Assembly (NCBI RefSeq): GCF_002258315.1
Contig: NZ_NOYD01000018.1
Span: 186,001 to 250,000 of the forward strand
Direction of reading: 5' to 3'
DNA length: 64,000 nucleotides
DNA from: Rhodococcus sp. 06-462-5
GTDB lineage: Bacteria > Actinomycetota > Actinomycetes > Mycobacteriales > Mycobacteriaceae
Below are positions 17,049-24,963 of this stretch, piece after piece. A program made the translations under genes and the position numbers. The stretch's first letter is position 1. Each line of letters begins with the position of its first letter. The notes beneath the pieces are model-generated. The model did no database searches. It was not told where the DNA came from and worked only from the letters and a program-made list of their open reading frames with translations.

Positions 17049-20000
17049 CTAACCGGTCTCCCAGCTCCAGCCCGGCAACGTCTCCAGTTTGGCTGATCGC
17101 TCGGCTTTGATGTTCTCCCGCCCACGCCACTGCTCCCGGACCCACGCGCCTAGTTTGACGCCCTTTTCCACGTGGTCATCCGGGGGCTTGATGTGACCTT
17201 CACGCGCTACGTATTGCTCGAGCATCTCGAATTTTTGGTTCCAGATGTGATCGCTTTTTGTGCCCCAGAACCAACCGGGTATGGCTTCCAACTGAGCTTG
17301 TCTGTCAGAGTCGAGTCTTGTGTGTTCGCGTCGACGGAGCCTGGCCCATTGACCGATCTTCAGACCGTCCTCGACGAAGTCGACAGGAACGCTCGTATGG
17401 CCTTCCCTTCGTGCGTAAGACCGCAGCAGCTCGAGGTGTTGCGTCCATGAGTCGTCGAGGGTGTTCCAGCTCCAGCCAGGAACGGCCTCCAAGCGCTGGC
17501 GTCGGTCCTCGGTCATCTTGGCCCAATTGCCCCGTTGCTCTCCGACCCAACCGCCCAGATTGACCCCGTCGGCAATGTGGCCGCGCGAGACCCGCGTGTG
17601 TCCGTGCTGTTCCGCGTAAGAGACCAGCGCGGCGTACGCACGATCCCAAGCATCCGTGTACGGGTCCCACGACCATCCTGGAACCGCTTCCAGGTGCTCC
17701 CGACGTTCCTGAACAATGCTGGCGCGGTTATTCCTTTGTGCTAGAACCCAACCGCCGAGTTGCACGCCGTCTTCCTTGAATCCCTGCGGTACTAGCGCAT
17801 GGCCCTCCCGCCGTTGATACTGCCTGAGCAGTTCGAGCTTCTGCTGCCACATCGCGGCTCGCGAATCCCACACCCAACCGGGCAGCGATTGTAGGCGATC
17901 TAGATCGCTCGCAGACAGATTTCTCTGATTGCCTCGTTGGACGGTGACCCACTTACCGAGCCGAAAGCCGTTCTCCACGTGCGTGTTAGGAACGCGAGCA
18001 TGGCCTTCTCGCGCGACGAAGGCCGTAAGAAATTTGTAGCCGCGGTCCCACTTCTCGGCCTGTGGTGCCCACGACCATCCCGGCAGTGCCTCGAGGAGTC
18101 GGACCCGCTCCGACGATAAGTCGTCGCGGTTGGTGCGCTGCGCGGCCACCCACTGCCCCAGTCTGACACCGTCCTCCACCAGCCGCGGCGACGGCTGAGC
18201 GCGGCCCATTCGTGCGGCAAACGCCTTCAGTGCTTGGTAGTTCCGCGCCCAGGTGTCCTCGCGGGTATCCCACACCCAACCAGCGAGCGCTTCGAGTTCC
18301 CGTGTCCTTTCCTCTGACAACCGACCACGCTTGTGCAGACCACGCTGAGTCGCGACCCAGCTCCGGAGGTTCGAGTCGCCGACCGCGTAGGGAAATGGAA
18401 CGTCGGCGTGACCATGTTCGGCTACGAACTGCTCCATGAGTTGGATCCACGTACTCCATTGATCTGCCAGTACGTCCCATGCCCACCCGGGAAGTCGATC
18501 CAGCGCGGACCGCCTGTCATCGCTGAGGGTCTTGTTGGTCAGCGCGATCCTTTGGACGCTTGCCCATTGCCCGAGTGCGTATCCGTCGACGACGTAGTCG
18601 ACGGCCACTCTTGAGGTGCCCTTGTCTGCGGCGTATTGCTCCAGCATCCCGTACCAGAAATGCCAGGGGGCACTAGTCTTCTCGATCAAACGAACATCGA
18701 ACGCGTCGACGAATGCCTTCCCGACGGTGTGCGCCACGTCCAGGTGGATCTTGTCCGGAATGCGTGCGCGCCCACCTGTGCGGCCGAGTTCACGGCGCAT
18801 TTCGTCGATCTGCTGCGCCATCTGTTCGTCGTGAGAGCGCAGAGCAATAACGACACGCCAGACAGACTTGAACGATGAATCTTTGAGCGCGGTTTCGGGA
18901 TCTGCGGCGGTGTCGATGAATACGGGAATGACAATGGTTCCGACGGTTTTGTTCTCGGCCAGCCGAATTGCCCGCCCGACGGCCTGAACGATGTCTACCT
19001 CCGAGCCCCTCGGGTCGATAAAGGCGATGCCGTCGAGGGTGGGGACGTCGACACCCTCGCCGAGACACCGCGCGTTCGTCAGCAAGCCGCGCTCGTCGTC
19101 ATCGAGGTGACGAAGACGTTGAAGGCGGACGTGTCGCTCACCGGAAGACATTTCACCGGAAGCGAACCCGGTCCACAATGCTCCCGGCGGCCGCTGCTCT
19201 TCAGGCATCCATTCGAGGATCTCGGGCATTTCGGCGGCAAATCGCCTGGCGCGGAGCACACGGGAGTGGAAGCTGATCACGCGGCGAAGGTCGTATTTTC
19301 GCATCGCTTTCGCAAGTCCGATCTGGCTGGCCAGGGTTCGCGCGTCGGTGCTCTGTTCCTCTCGCCGGACCAGAACGCCGTTGGTCGCCCACTCACGAAA
19401 TGTCGAGTTGTCGACCCCGACGACAGTGACTTGGTAATCAGTGAGTAGTCCGCGTCGAATGGCTTCTCCGTAACTCAGACGGTGGAACACCTCCCCGAAT
19501 TTCGTGGCGTCGTCCATCGACGCGACTTCCATCTCCGAGCCACGCGCCGCCGTCAGCACCCGTCCGGTGTAGTAGCGCGGTGTCGCCGTCATGAACAGCC
19601 GCCGGCGGGCTGCGATGGCGTTCGAGTCGAGAATCGTTGCGAATACGGTCGATTCGTCGCCCGCGACACGGTGACTCTCGTCCGCGATGGCCAGGTCGAA
19701 ATGCGGGACTTGTCCGAGGGTGAATGCTTTCGCGATCTGCGGCGAGGACTGATACGTCGAAAACACCACACGTGGTCCACTGCGTTGAAGGAACTCGGCG
19801 ATCTCGGCGGGGTCGTTCTGGACTGGGAGGCACAGTTCGCTGGTGGACGTCAAGGCTGCGTCGTCCTGGGTGACGGTTTCATCGGAGCAGACTGGTAGCG
19901 CCTCGAACGGTTCGGTCGCGTTCGTCCTCCATACCGCCATCGTCTGCTTCAGCAGGGACAAGGACGGCAACAGAACCAATGTTCGCTGCGCGTGAAGTTC

Positions 20001-20648
20001 TTGCTTGATGAACAGAGACGTGAGTGTCTTTCCTGTACCGCACGCCATGACGAGCTGACCACGATCGGCGTTCTGGAAGCCGTCCACGACGTTGTCGACC
20101 GCTTCGGTCTGGTGATCGCGCGGTAGGGCCGGCTGCGGTGATGGGATGGGATGTAGGAGGTCCGGGGACTCCGCCCAGTCGATGTCGGCAGTTTGGAGGT
20201 CGGCAAGGCCGATCAAGCCAACCGGTTTCTCCTGGGGCTCGATAGTTCTCCGCGCGACGTGGTGTATCCGGTCAGTGGTTGCGATGAGGAGGCGATAGTG
20301 GAACCGCCTCCTGGACGACTCGGACAGGAACTTGTCGACGTCGTTCTTTGTGACGGCGCGATCTGAGGCATATGCCTTCGCCTGTACCGCCCAGAGTTTT
20401 CCTTCGTTGTCTTCGACCACGAGGTCGATACCGGAGTCGCTGCCCCATCTGTGCTCCCAGTCGTCCCAGAGCCAGACATTGCGAACGGTTTGTCGGTAGT
20501 ACGCGTCGTTCTCGAGGTACCACTTGCAGATGCGTTCGAACTGCCTGCCCCGGATGTGGTTGTCCTTGGAGAGGTTGCCGTACAGGGTGGCGAATGTGCC
20601 CATCCTGGAGACGTTAACCGTCCTTGCCGACAGGCTCGTTTCCTTCAC
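17049..20648 (-). CDS. Mrr-like nuclease fused to SF2 helicase with eight helicase-associated repeats
   Basis: A 1199-residue protein. Residues 30-150 look like a PD-(D/E)xK restriction domain (GIDLVV with Asp75, QAK at 89-91). An SF2 helicase follows: CGTGKT 203-208, DESH 323-326, TATPR 354-358, QAVGRAIRL 555-563. From about 662 to the end there are eight tandem repeats of 66-70 residues, each with a W near its start, EGH/EHGH-like and LGxWVxxQR segments, and ending PGWxW; this is the helicase-associated (HA) domain. Such proteins are restriction-type or DNA-translocating defence factors. Start uncertain: GTG 20648, or ATG 20603 at MGTFATLYGN. Downstream small genes appear cotranscribed. Confidence 0.8.
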   Translation of the reverse strand: MKETSLSARTVNVSRMGTFATLYGNLSKDNHIRGRQFERICKWYLENDAYYRQTVRNVWLWDDWEHRWGSDSGIDLVVEDNEGKLWAVQAKAYASDRAVTKNDVDKFLSESSRRRFHYRLLIATTDRIHHVARRTIEPQEKPVGLIGLADLQTADIDWAESPDLLHPIPSPQPALPRDHQTEAVDNVVDGFQNADRGQLVMACGTGKTLTSLFIKQELHAQRTLVLLPSLSLLKQTMAVWRTNATEPFEALPVCSDETVTQDDAALTSTSELCLPVQNDPAEIAEFLQRSGPRVVFSTYQSSPQIAKAFTLGQVPHFDLAIADESHRVAGDESTVFATILDSNAIAARRRLFMTATPRYYTGRVLTAARGSEMEVASMDDATKFGEVFHRLSYGEAIRRGLLTDYQVTVVGVDNSTFREWATNGVLVRREEQSTDARTLASQIGLAKAMRKYDLRRVISFHSRVLRARRFAAEMPEILEWMPEEQRPPGALWTGFASGEMSSGERHVRLQRLRHLDDDERGLLTNARCLGEGVDVPTLDGIAFIDPRGSEVDIVQAVGRAIRLAENKTVGTIVIPVFIDTAADPETALKDSSFKSVWRVVIALRSHDEQMAQQIDEMRRELGRTGGRARIPDKIHLDVAHTVGKAFVDAFDVRLIEKTSAPWHFWYGMLEQYAADKGTSRVAVDYVVDGYALGQWASVQRIALTNKTLSDDRRSALDRLPGWAWDVLADQWSTWIQLMEQFVAEHGHADVPFPYAVGDSNLRSWVATQRGLHKRGRLSEERTRELEALAGWVWDTREDTWARNYQALKAFAARMGRAQPSPRLVEDGVRLGQWVAAQRTNRDDLSSERVRLLEALPGWSWAPQAEKWDRGYKFLTAFVAREGHARVPNTHVENGFRLGKWVTVQRGNQRNLSASDLDRLQSLPGWVWDSRAAMWQQKLELLRQYQRREGHALVPQGFKEDGVQLGGWVLAQRNNRASIVQERREHLEAVPGWSWDPYTDAWDRAYAALVSYAEQHGHTRVSRGHIADGVNLGGWVGEQRGNWAKMTEDRRQRLEAVPGWSWNTLDDSWTQHLELLRSYARREGHTSVPVDFVEDGLKIGQWARLRRREHTRLDSDRQAQLEAIPGWFWGTKSDHIWNQKFEMLEQYVAREGHIKPPDDHVEKGVKLGAWVREQWRGRENIKAERSAKLETLPGWSWETG

Positions 20649-20921
20649 GGGTTTGACCCGAAGCTAGAGCTCGCGATCAGGCGCGCACCTGCGCCTATAC
20701 GAACCCACTTTGGCGCACGTGAGCAAGTCCGGTGGGCGTGACAGCTTTGTAGGTGTGTCGCAGGAATCGCAGCGAACAGTGGACGGCCGCAAGTACGAGC
20801 GCCCGCGCCATGAAAGCCAATGCCGAAGTAGTATTTTACGACTAAGCCGCGCTCCGCGGCATCGTCTCCGCACGCATGCACGCATGCACGCACGGATCGT
20901 GATCGATCGCGACCGGAGTCG

Positions 20922-22808
20922 TCATTCATGTGTCGGTTGCGTTTTATTCGCGGCCAGGACCACGATTCGCAGGGCGATGTGGATGAGTACCGCGGCGACA
21001 CCGGAGTCGACGTTTTTCACGTAGCCGTGTGCGAGAAGGTTTCGGGTATTCCAGCCGGCTGGGTGATTGCATATGGCGTTGAACATCCGACGATCGTCTT
21101 CGGGGACGTCGTACTCGGTGCAGAAAAGGTTCAACATGACTCCCAGGCCGACGTATTGGCCTGGCGACTGTCCCTGTTGCAGTCGATATATGCCTTGGTC
21201 GGCGGCAAGTACTGCAGTGCGGAGCATTGACTCGATCACTGGGGTTGTGGTGTACGCGGCCGCTTCCGGGTCGCCCGACCAGAAGCGAAACAGTGCGCGG
21301 CACAACCGAGTCGAGGTGTCGCTGGTCATCGCGGGACCAATGTTGAGCACATGGTGCAGGTTCTCGGCCGGCGGCGTGCCGAAGCGGTGGACGATCTCAT
21401 GGAGCGCGGCGGCGAAGATTGGTGCCCAATGACCGAGGAGCTGGGTTTCCCACTTCACCATGTCCATGTCGAGACGTTCCGCGTCGGTCGTTGGGGCCCA
21501 GAGTGGCAAACCCTCTGGAGTCTGCAGTTGAGTCGAGAATAGGGCGGTCAGAGGAGCGAGGGCGTATTGCTCTCGGACGCGGCGCTCGGTGGTGGCGATG
21601 GGTCCAGTGACTGTGGTGAACGATGCGAACGCCGACAGCGCCTCCGACCAGTTTGCTGAGGGTTCGTCGGGCGCATCTCCGGCTTCGGCGGTCGGTCTCG
21701 TCGATGTGTCGGTGCCGAGAACTGCGTCGACGCACGAGTCCCACTCTTCCTGGAACTGACGCGACGATGCGGTGAGGTGCATCATTTCCAGGTCGAGCTC
21801 TCGGACCTGTTGGAGGCGGACGGTGGCTTCGTTGCGAAGCGCTGGGTCATTTGAGCGCTCTGCCAGTTCGACCGCCTGGTGGAGGCGGGTGGCTTTCATG
21901 ATGTTGTTGGTTTCGCTGTCCGCCCGGTCGAGGAAGGTGTGGACTCGGCGTCGCCAGATTTCGGCGCGCTCCGAAGGTGACGTGGCGGATTCGAGGGCGA
22001 GGTTGAGGATGCGGTCTCGTTGAGTCGGGTCGGGCCACTTCTTCTCGGCTGTGGCCAACAAGCGCGTAGTGGTTCCCGGACTGCCTTCTCCAGTGAGCGT
22101 GATCAGCGCGCCGACCACGGACCCGAACGGTGGATCGTCCTGTCCGAGGAGCCGCTCGACGAGGACGCAGAGCTGGTCGATGGACGTACTCAATGTTGTG
22201 TCGTCGTTGATAGCCCGACTGAGCCGGATAGCAGCCCGGCAATCCGCAACGGCGTCGTAGTTGCGCGCTTCTAGTGCGGACGCGTCGATGTAGGCGGCGA
22301 TTGCGGCACGCGCGTGGTTGAGTCTGTCCCCGCTGCCGACCTGGAAGAGCAAGTGGTGAAGTCGTGCTCGGGTCGGGGCGTGCTGGACGAGTCCTGCGAG
22401 ACCTCTCCACGTGGCAACGATGGTTGAGTCCACTGACCTGGTGTCGGGTGGGTTGGTGCTGTCGGGTCCGCGGAACTCGGGGAGCAATCGAACGCGTTCG
22501 CTTCCCGACGACCTATCGAAATCAAGTTGGTACCGCAGCGACCACCATGCAGCGCGGTGCTCCAAGGTGAGGTGGTTGCCGCTGTCGGTGTCATCGCTCT
22601 CATCGTCGACCATACGGTGGTCGACGAAGACATCACGAGCAGCGGCGTATCGGCGGTACTCAGAATCGTGTTCCGCCACGCTATCGAGGGCGTCCGCCGC
22701 TTGATGAAGCTTCTCGTCGTCGGGTTTGGATGACTCCTCTGATTCAGCATTCAGCTGGTTAACTTTTCGATCCTCGCCAGGATCGGGCGGGTGGGGATCT
22801 GTGACCAT
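20922..22808 (-). CDS. Large HEPN-motif protein (DUF7380/DUF4209-like)
   Basis: A 628-residue mostly helical protein. An N-terminal charged region is followed by a long repeat-like helical body (about 150-450). The C-terminal domain contains RNLLAHG at about 589-595, the R-x4-H motif of HEPN ribonucleases, followed by a hydrophobic helix. I associate this layout with DUF4209/DUF7380 proteins, many found in defence islands. It lies upstream of the nuclease-helicase on the same strand with a 273-base gap, so the pair may be one system in which the helicase senses foreign DNA and the HEPN domain cuts RNA; that is inference. ATG 22808 is chosen; upstream codons look like non-coding frame. Confidence 0.6.
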   Translation of the reverse strand: MVTDPHPPDPGEDRKVNQLNAESEESSKPDDEKLHQAADALDSVAEHDSEYRRYAAARDVFVDHRMVDDESDDTDSGNHLTLEHRAAWWSLRYQLDFDRSSGSERVRLLPEFRGPDSTNPPDTRSVDSTIVATWRGLAGLVQHAPTRARLHHLLFQVGSGDRLNHARAAIAAYIDASALEARNYDAVADCRAAIRLSRAINDDTTLSTSIDQLCVLVERLLGQDDPPFGSVVGALITLTGEGSPGTTTRLLATAEKKWPDPTQRDRILNLALESATSPSERAEIWRRRVHTFLDRADSETNNIMKATRLHQAVELAERSNDPALRNEATVRLQQVRELDLEMMHLTASSRQFQEEWDSCVDAVLGTDTSTRPTAEAGDAPDEPSANWSEALSAFASFTTVTGPIATTERRVREQYALAPLTALFSTQLQTPEGLPLWAPTTDAERLDMDMVKWETQLLGHWAPIFAAALHEIVHRFGTPPAENLHHVLNIGPAMTSDTSTRLCRALFRFWSGDPEAAAYTTTPVIESMLRTAVLAADQGIYRLQQGQSPGQYVGLGVMLNLFCTEYDVPEDDRRMFNAICNHPAGWNTRNLLAHGYVKNVDSGVAAVLIHIALRIVVLAANKTQPTHE

Positions 22809-22915
22809 GACAGACAGTGTGCAGGCGGGGCCCGACAAAATCTTCGACGCAATGCCGTGCTGACGAATCGCCATCGGTAGTTGCGTGCGGGGTGCGGTCG
22901 CTGATGCCTTGCTCT

Positions 22916-23088
22916 TCGGTGTCACGAGCGTGTCACATGTCGGGACTTACGACGGTGGATTCGGGTGGTGCTGGTTGGACGATTGACGCAGGTCAGAGTA
23001 TCTGTGATGGTTCCATGCGGACGTATCTGGTTGTCTCGCAACATACTTGTAAGCGAGCGGTCAACGGTTCAATCCCGTTAGGAGGCTC
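22916..23088 (+). repeat. 173-bp direct repeat, copy A
   Basis: Aligns without gaps to 33984-34156 with 14 mismatches by hand count (about 92% identity); the last 70 bases are identical. The repeat ends exactly at the 3' end of a tRNA-like sequence, after which the two copies diverge. Confidence 0.85.
22998..23086 (+). tRNA. tRNA-Thr(UGU)-like sequence, degenerate copy
   Basis: The 3' half has a perfect T arm (AACGG-TTCAATC-CCGTT) and an anticodon-type loop CTTGTAA flanked by CTCGC/GCGAG, but six extra bases (AACATA) enlarge the loop. The D arm is not canonical. The acceptor pairing is poor in this copy and there is no encoded CCA. Most likely a pseudo-tRNA or mobile-element relic rather than a working tRNA. 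Confidence 0.35.
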
Positions 23089-23402
23089 TTTCGGACGGCT
23101 CTGACCAGCGAAAACGGTTGGGGTCGTCGTTTTTTGGCCTATCTCGGCCGGTCGTTTCTTGGGTGAGCCCGGTTCGTCCACCTGGGTTTATGTGTCGTTT
23201 GTGACCTGGGGATTTGCCGGTTCGGCGGCTCGATCCGGCGTTCGGTGTCACAGAATGTCACAACTCGTTGCTAACTCATCGGTGAGCATTCGTGTGGATG
23301 TAGGTGGATGCGTACGGACTGGGCGGGAGGTTGCCGGACCGGATTGCAGTGTCGGTTTTGTAGGCCTGGAGCATACGTATTCGACACTTGATGGAGGTGT
23401 CT
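23089..23402. other. Intergenic region after repeat copy A; no gene seen
   Basis: A weak stem (CCAGC/GTTGG) followed by a T6 run near 23130-23136 could terminate a transcript of the tRNA-like element. The rest, up to the AbiEi relic, contains no supported gene. Confidence 0.35.
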
Positions 23403-24061
23403 GTGACGACAAGCGATGTTCGACGCCGTCAGGCCGGGTTAGCTCCGGAGTTCGCTCCGCTTCCGATGCGGACGGTGCGAGCCGCCTCGGCGGCCGATGT
23501 CTACGCACACCCGCGCGCTGAGCTTTCGAGGCTGACGGACTTGGGTCTGATGCATCGGGTGGCGACGGGCTTCTTCGTGGCGGTGCCAGACGATCGGGTT
23601 GGGACCGAGTGGATGCCTGGATTCGAGGCTGCGGCGACAGGTATCGCGGTTGCGGCCTACAGCGCCGACGATGCCGTCGTGATGGGTGTCAGCGCGGTCC
23701 GGTCGCATGGCGTGATTCCGCGGGCGTTGGCGACGGCTGTGGTGGCTGTGCCGACGCGCCACGATCCGATTCGGTTGGCGGATCGGCAGGCGGTGGTTCG
23801 GTTCGTCGTGCGCGACACGGCACGTCTGGATGCGGAGCGCATCGATACCGAGTTGGGAGCGGTGCTGGTGACTACTGCGGAGCAGGCGGTGTTGGATCTG
23901 GTGAAGCGCCCTAGGCTCGGTGACGTCGAGGGATGCGGTGTGGCCTGCAGTGCTGCAGTTGTACAGACGTTGCGACGCAGATGTTCTGGGGGAGATCGCT
24001 GAGGCTCAGAAGATGCGAATGACGTTGATGCGGTTGCGCGATCGGTTGGGGAGCAGCGGTG
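23403..24061 (+). pseudogene. AbiEi-type antitoxin with frameshift (copy 2)
   Basis: The frame starts at GTG 23403 behind a strong GGAGG site and encodes a winged-helix-type N terminus (AELSRLTDLGLMHRVATGFF) and the AbiEi middle domain. It ends prematurely at 24002. Comparison with copy 1 shows one extra G in the GGG run at 23930-23932. Removing it restores EDAVWPAVLQLYRRCDADVL and on to a stop overlapping the toxin start. AbiEi represses its operon and neutralises an AbiEii nucleotidyltransferase; here both partners are broken. Without the alignment it would look like a 200-residue intact gene. Confidence 0.75.
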
Positions 24062-24100
24062 AACCCCGATGAATTGGCTTCGTTCTCTGGGCAATTCGAT
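24059..24100 (+). pseudogene. AbiEii toxin start remnant (copy 2)
   Basis: GTG 24059 begins VNPDELASFSGQF, matching VNLDELASVATQF of the copy at 15970, and homology ends there. Only about 14 codons survive. A 45-codon ORF in another frame (24069-24206) follows, but it has no good ribosome site. Confidence 0.45.
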
Positions 24101-24332
24101 TGGCGAAGCACTCGAAGTCCATGTTCGCGAACGACAGGTTGTTCTCGCACTCGACATCTCGGTGGGGATGATGCGAAAGATACTGCCGTGCAGTTGTTCC
24201 GGATAGTAGGTCCCGGTGTAGGCGACGATGGGCGTCTTCGGCCCGATCACGAACTCCGAACTACGGTGCGCAGGCTTTGCTGAACTTCTACGGAACTGTG
24301 CTGATGCTCCACATTCGATCGTGGTGACTCAA

Positions 24333-24659
24333 TCAGGAATCGGCCATGCTGCGCCGAATGTCGAGAATGTTGTTGATGTCGACGACGTTGGCTTCCTGCA
24401 ACAGGGGATTTGCGCAGCTGTCACCACGCACGGGGGGTGCAGCGAAGTCGACAGGAGAACACCCGAAGATGTCGCACAGTGCGGTCAACACTTTCAGGGA
24501 CACGAGCATCGGACGCTGCGCGACGAGTCTGCGCACCTGAGGTTCGCTCAGATGGACTCCGCGGTCGGCCAGATGCGGTAGCAAGTCGGTGCTGTCTCGC
24601 ATTCCGTGGGCATCCATGAAGTCGGCCAAGCACGAGTTCTGTGCGCCTGTCTGGATCAT
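24333..24659 (-). CDS. XRE-type helix-turn-helix regulator
   Basis: A 108-residue protein with a Cro/C1-like HTH (residues about 20-72: LLPHLADRGVHLSEPQVRRL, then LCDIFGCSPVDF). Close relatives occur in actinobacteria beside tandem integrase genes of Tn554-like elements; here no integrase is present, so it may be a survivor of a decayed element. ATG 24659 is chosen because GAAAGG lies 5 bases upstream; the longer frame has atypical sequence. Targets unknown. Confidence 0.65.
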   Translation of the reverse strand: MIQTGAQNSCLADFMDAHGMRDSTDLLPHLADRGVHLSEPQVRRLVAQRPMLVSLKVLTALCDIFGCSPVDFAAPPVRGDSCANPLLQEANVVDINNILDIRRSMADS

Positions 24660-24790
24660 CGCTGCCTTTCGTTGGGGTGTTGTGGTCGCTGGCACCGTGT
24701 CGTCGAGCACGAGGAAGCGGACTGCACGATGATCAGGTCCGGGGAGGGAAACGATCATCGTGCAGCCCGATCTCTCGGATTACGAACCGA

Positions 24791-24889
24791 TCAGAAGAAC
24801 AGACCCTTGATCGCGTAGGGAATGACACCGATCACGAGGGCTCCGAGGCCGCCAGCGAGAGTCAGGGTGGTGGTGAGGGGATTGAACAT
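24791..24889 (-). CDS. 32-residue single-membrane-segment peptide
   Basis: ATG 24889 has an excellent ribosome site (AAGGAG, 6 bases before). The product starts MFNPLTTTLTLAGGLGALV and is almost entirely one hydrophobic helix with Lys near the end. It lies 74 bases downstream of the flavin oxidase gene on the same strand, so it is probably the last gene of that operon. Peptides like this can be membrane regulators, type I toxins or bacteriocin-like; nothing decides between them here. Confidence 0.55.
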   Translation of the reverse strand: MFNPLTTTLTLAGGLGALVIGVIPYAIKGLFF

Positions 24890-24963
24890 GTTCTTCTCCT
24901 TGTGAAGTCGCCCATCGCGGATCGATGGGACGTGATGTGGCGCTCGGGTCCGGACGTTCGAGT

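Noticed and set aside
22817-23104. Open frames through both 173-bp repeats (shared MRTYLVVSQH... type peptide)
   Set aside because: The frame is open in both copies, but substitutions are not biased to third positions and the sequence is explained by the tRNA-like element.
22993-23181. Minus-strand ORF over the tRNA-like sequence
   Set aside because: Its NGIEPLTARLQV segment is the well-known artefact of translating a tRNA-Thr gene backwards.
24069-24206. 45-codon ORF beginning MNWLRSLGNS after the AbiEi relic
   Set aside because: No ribosome site and it overlaps the toxin remnant in another frame; could be debris.
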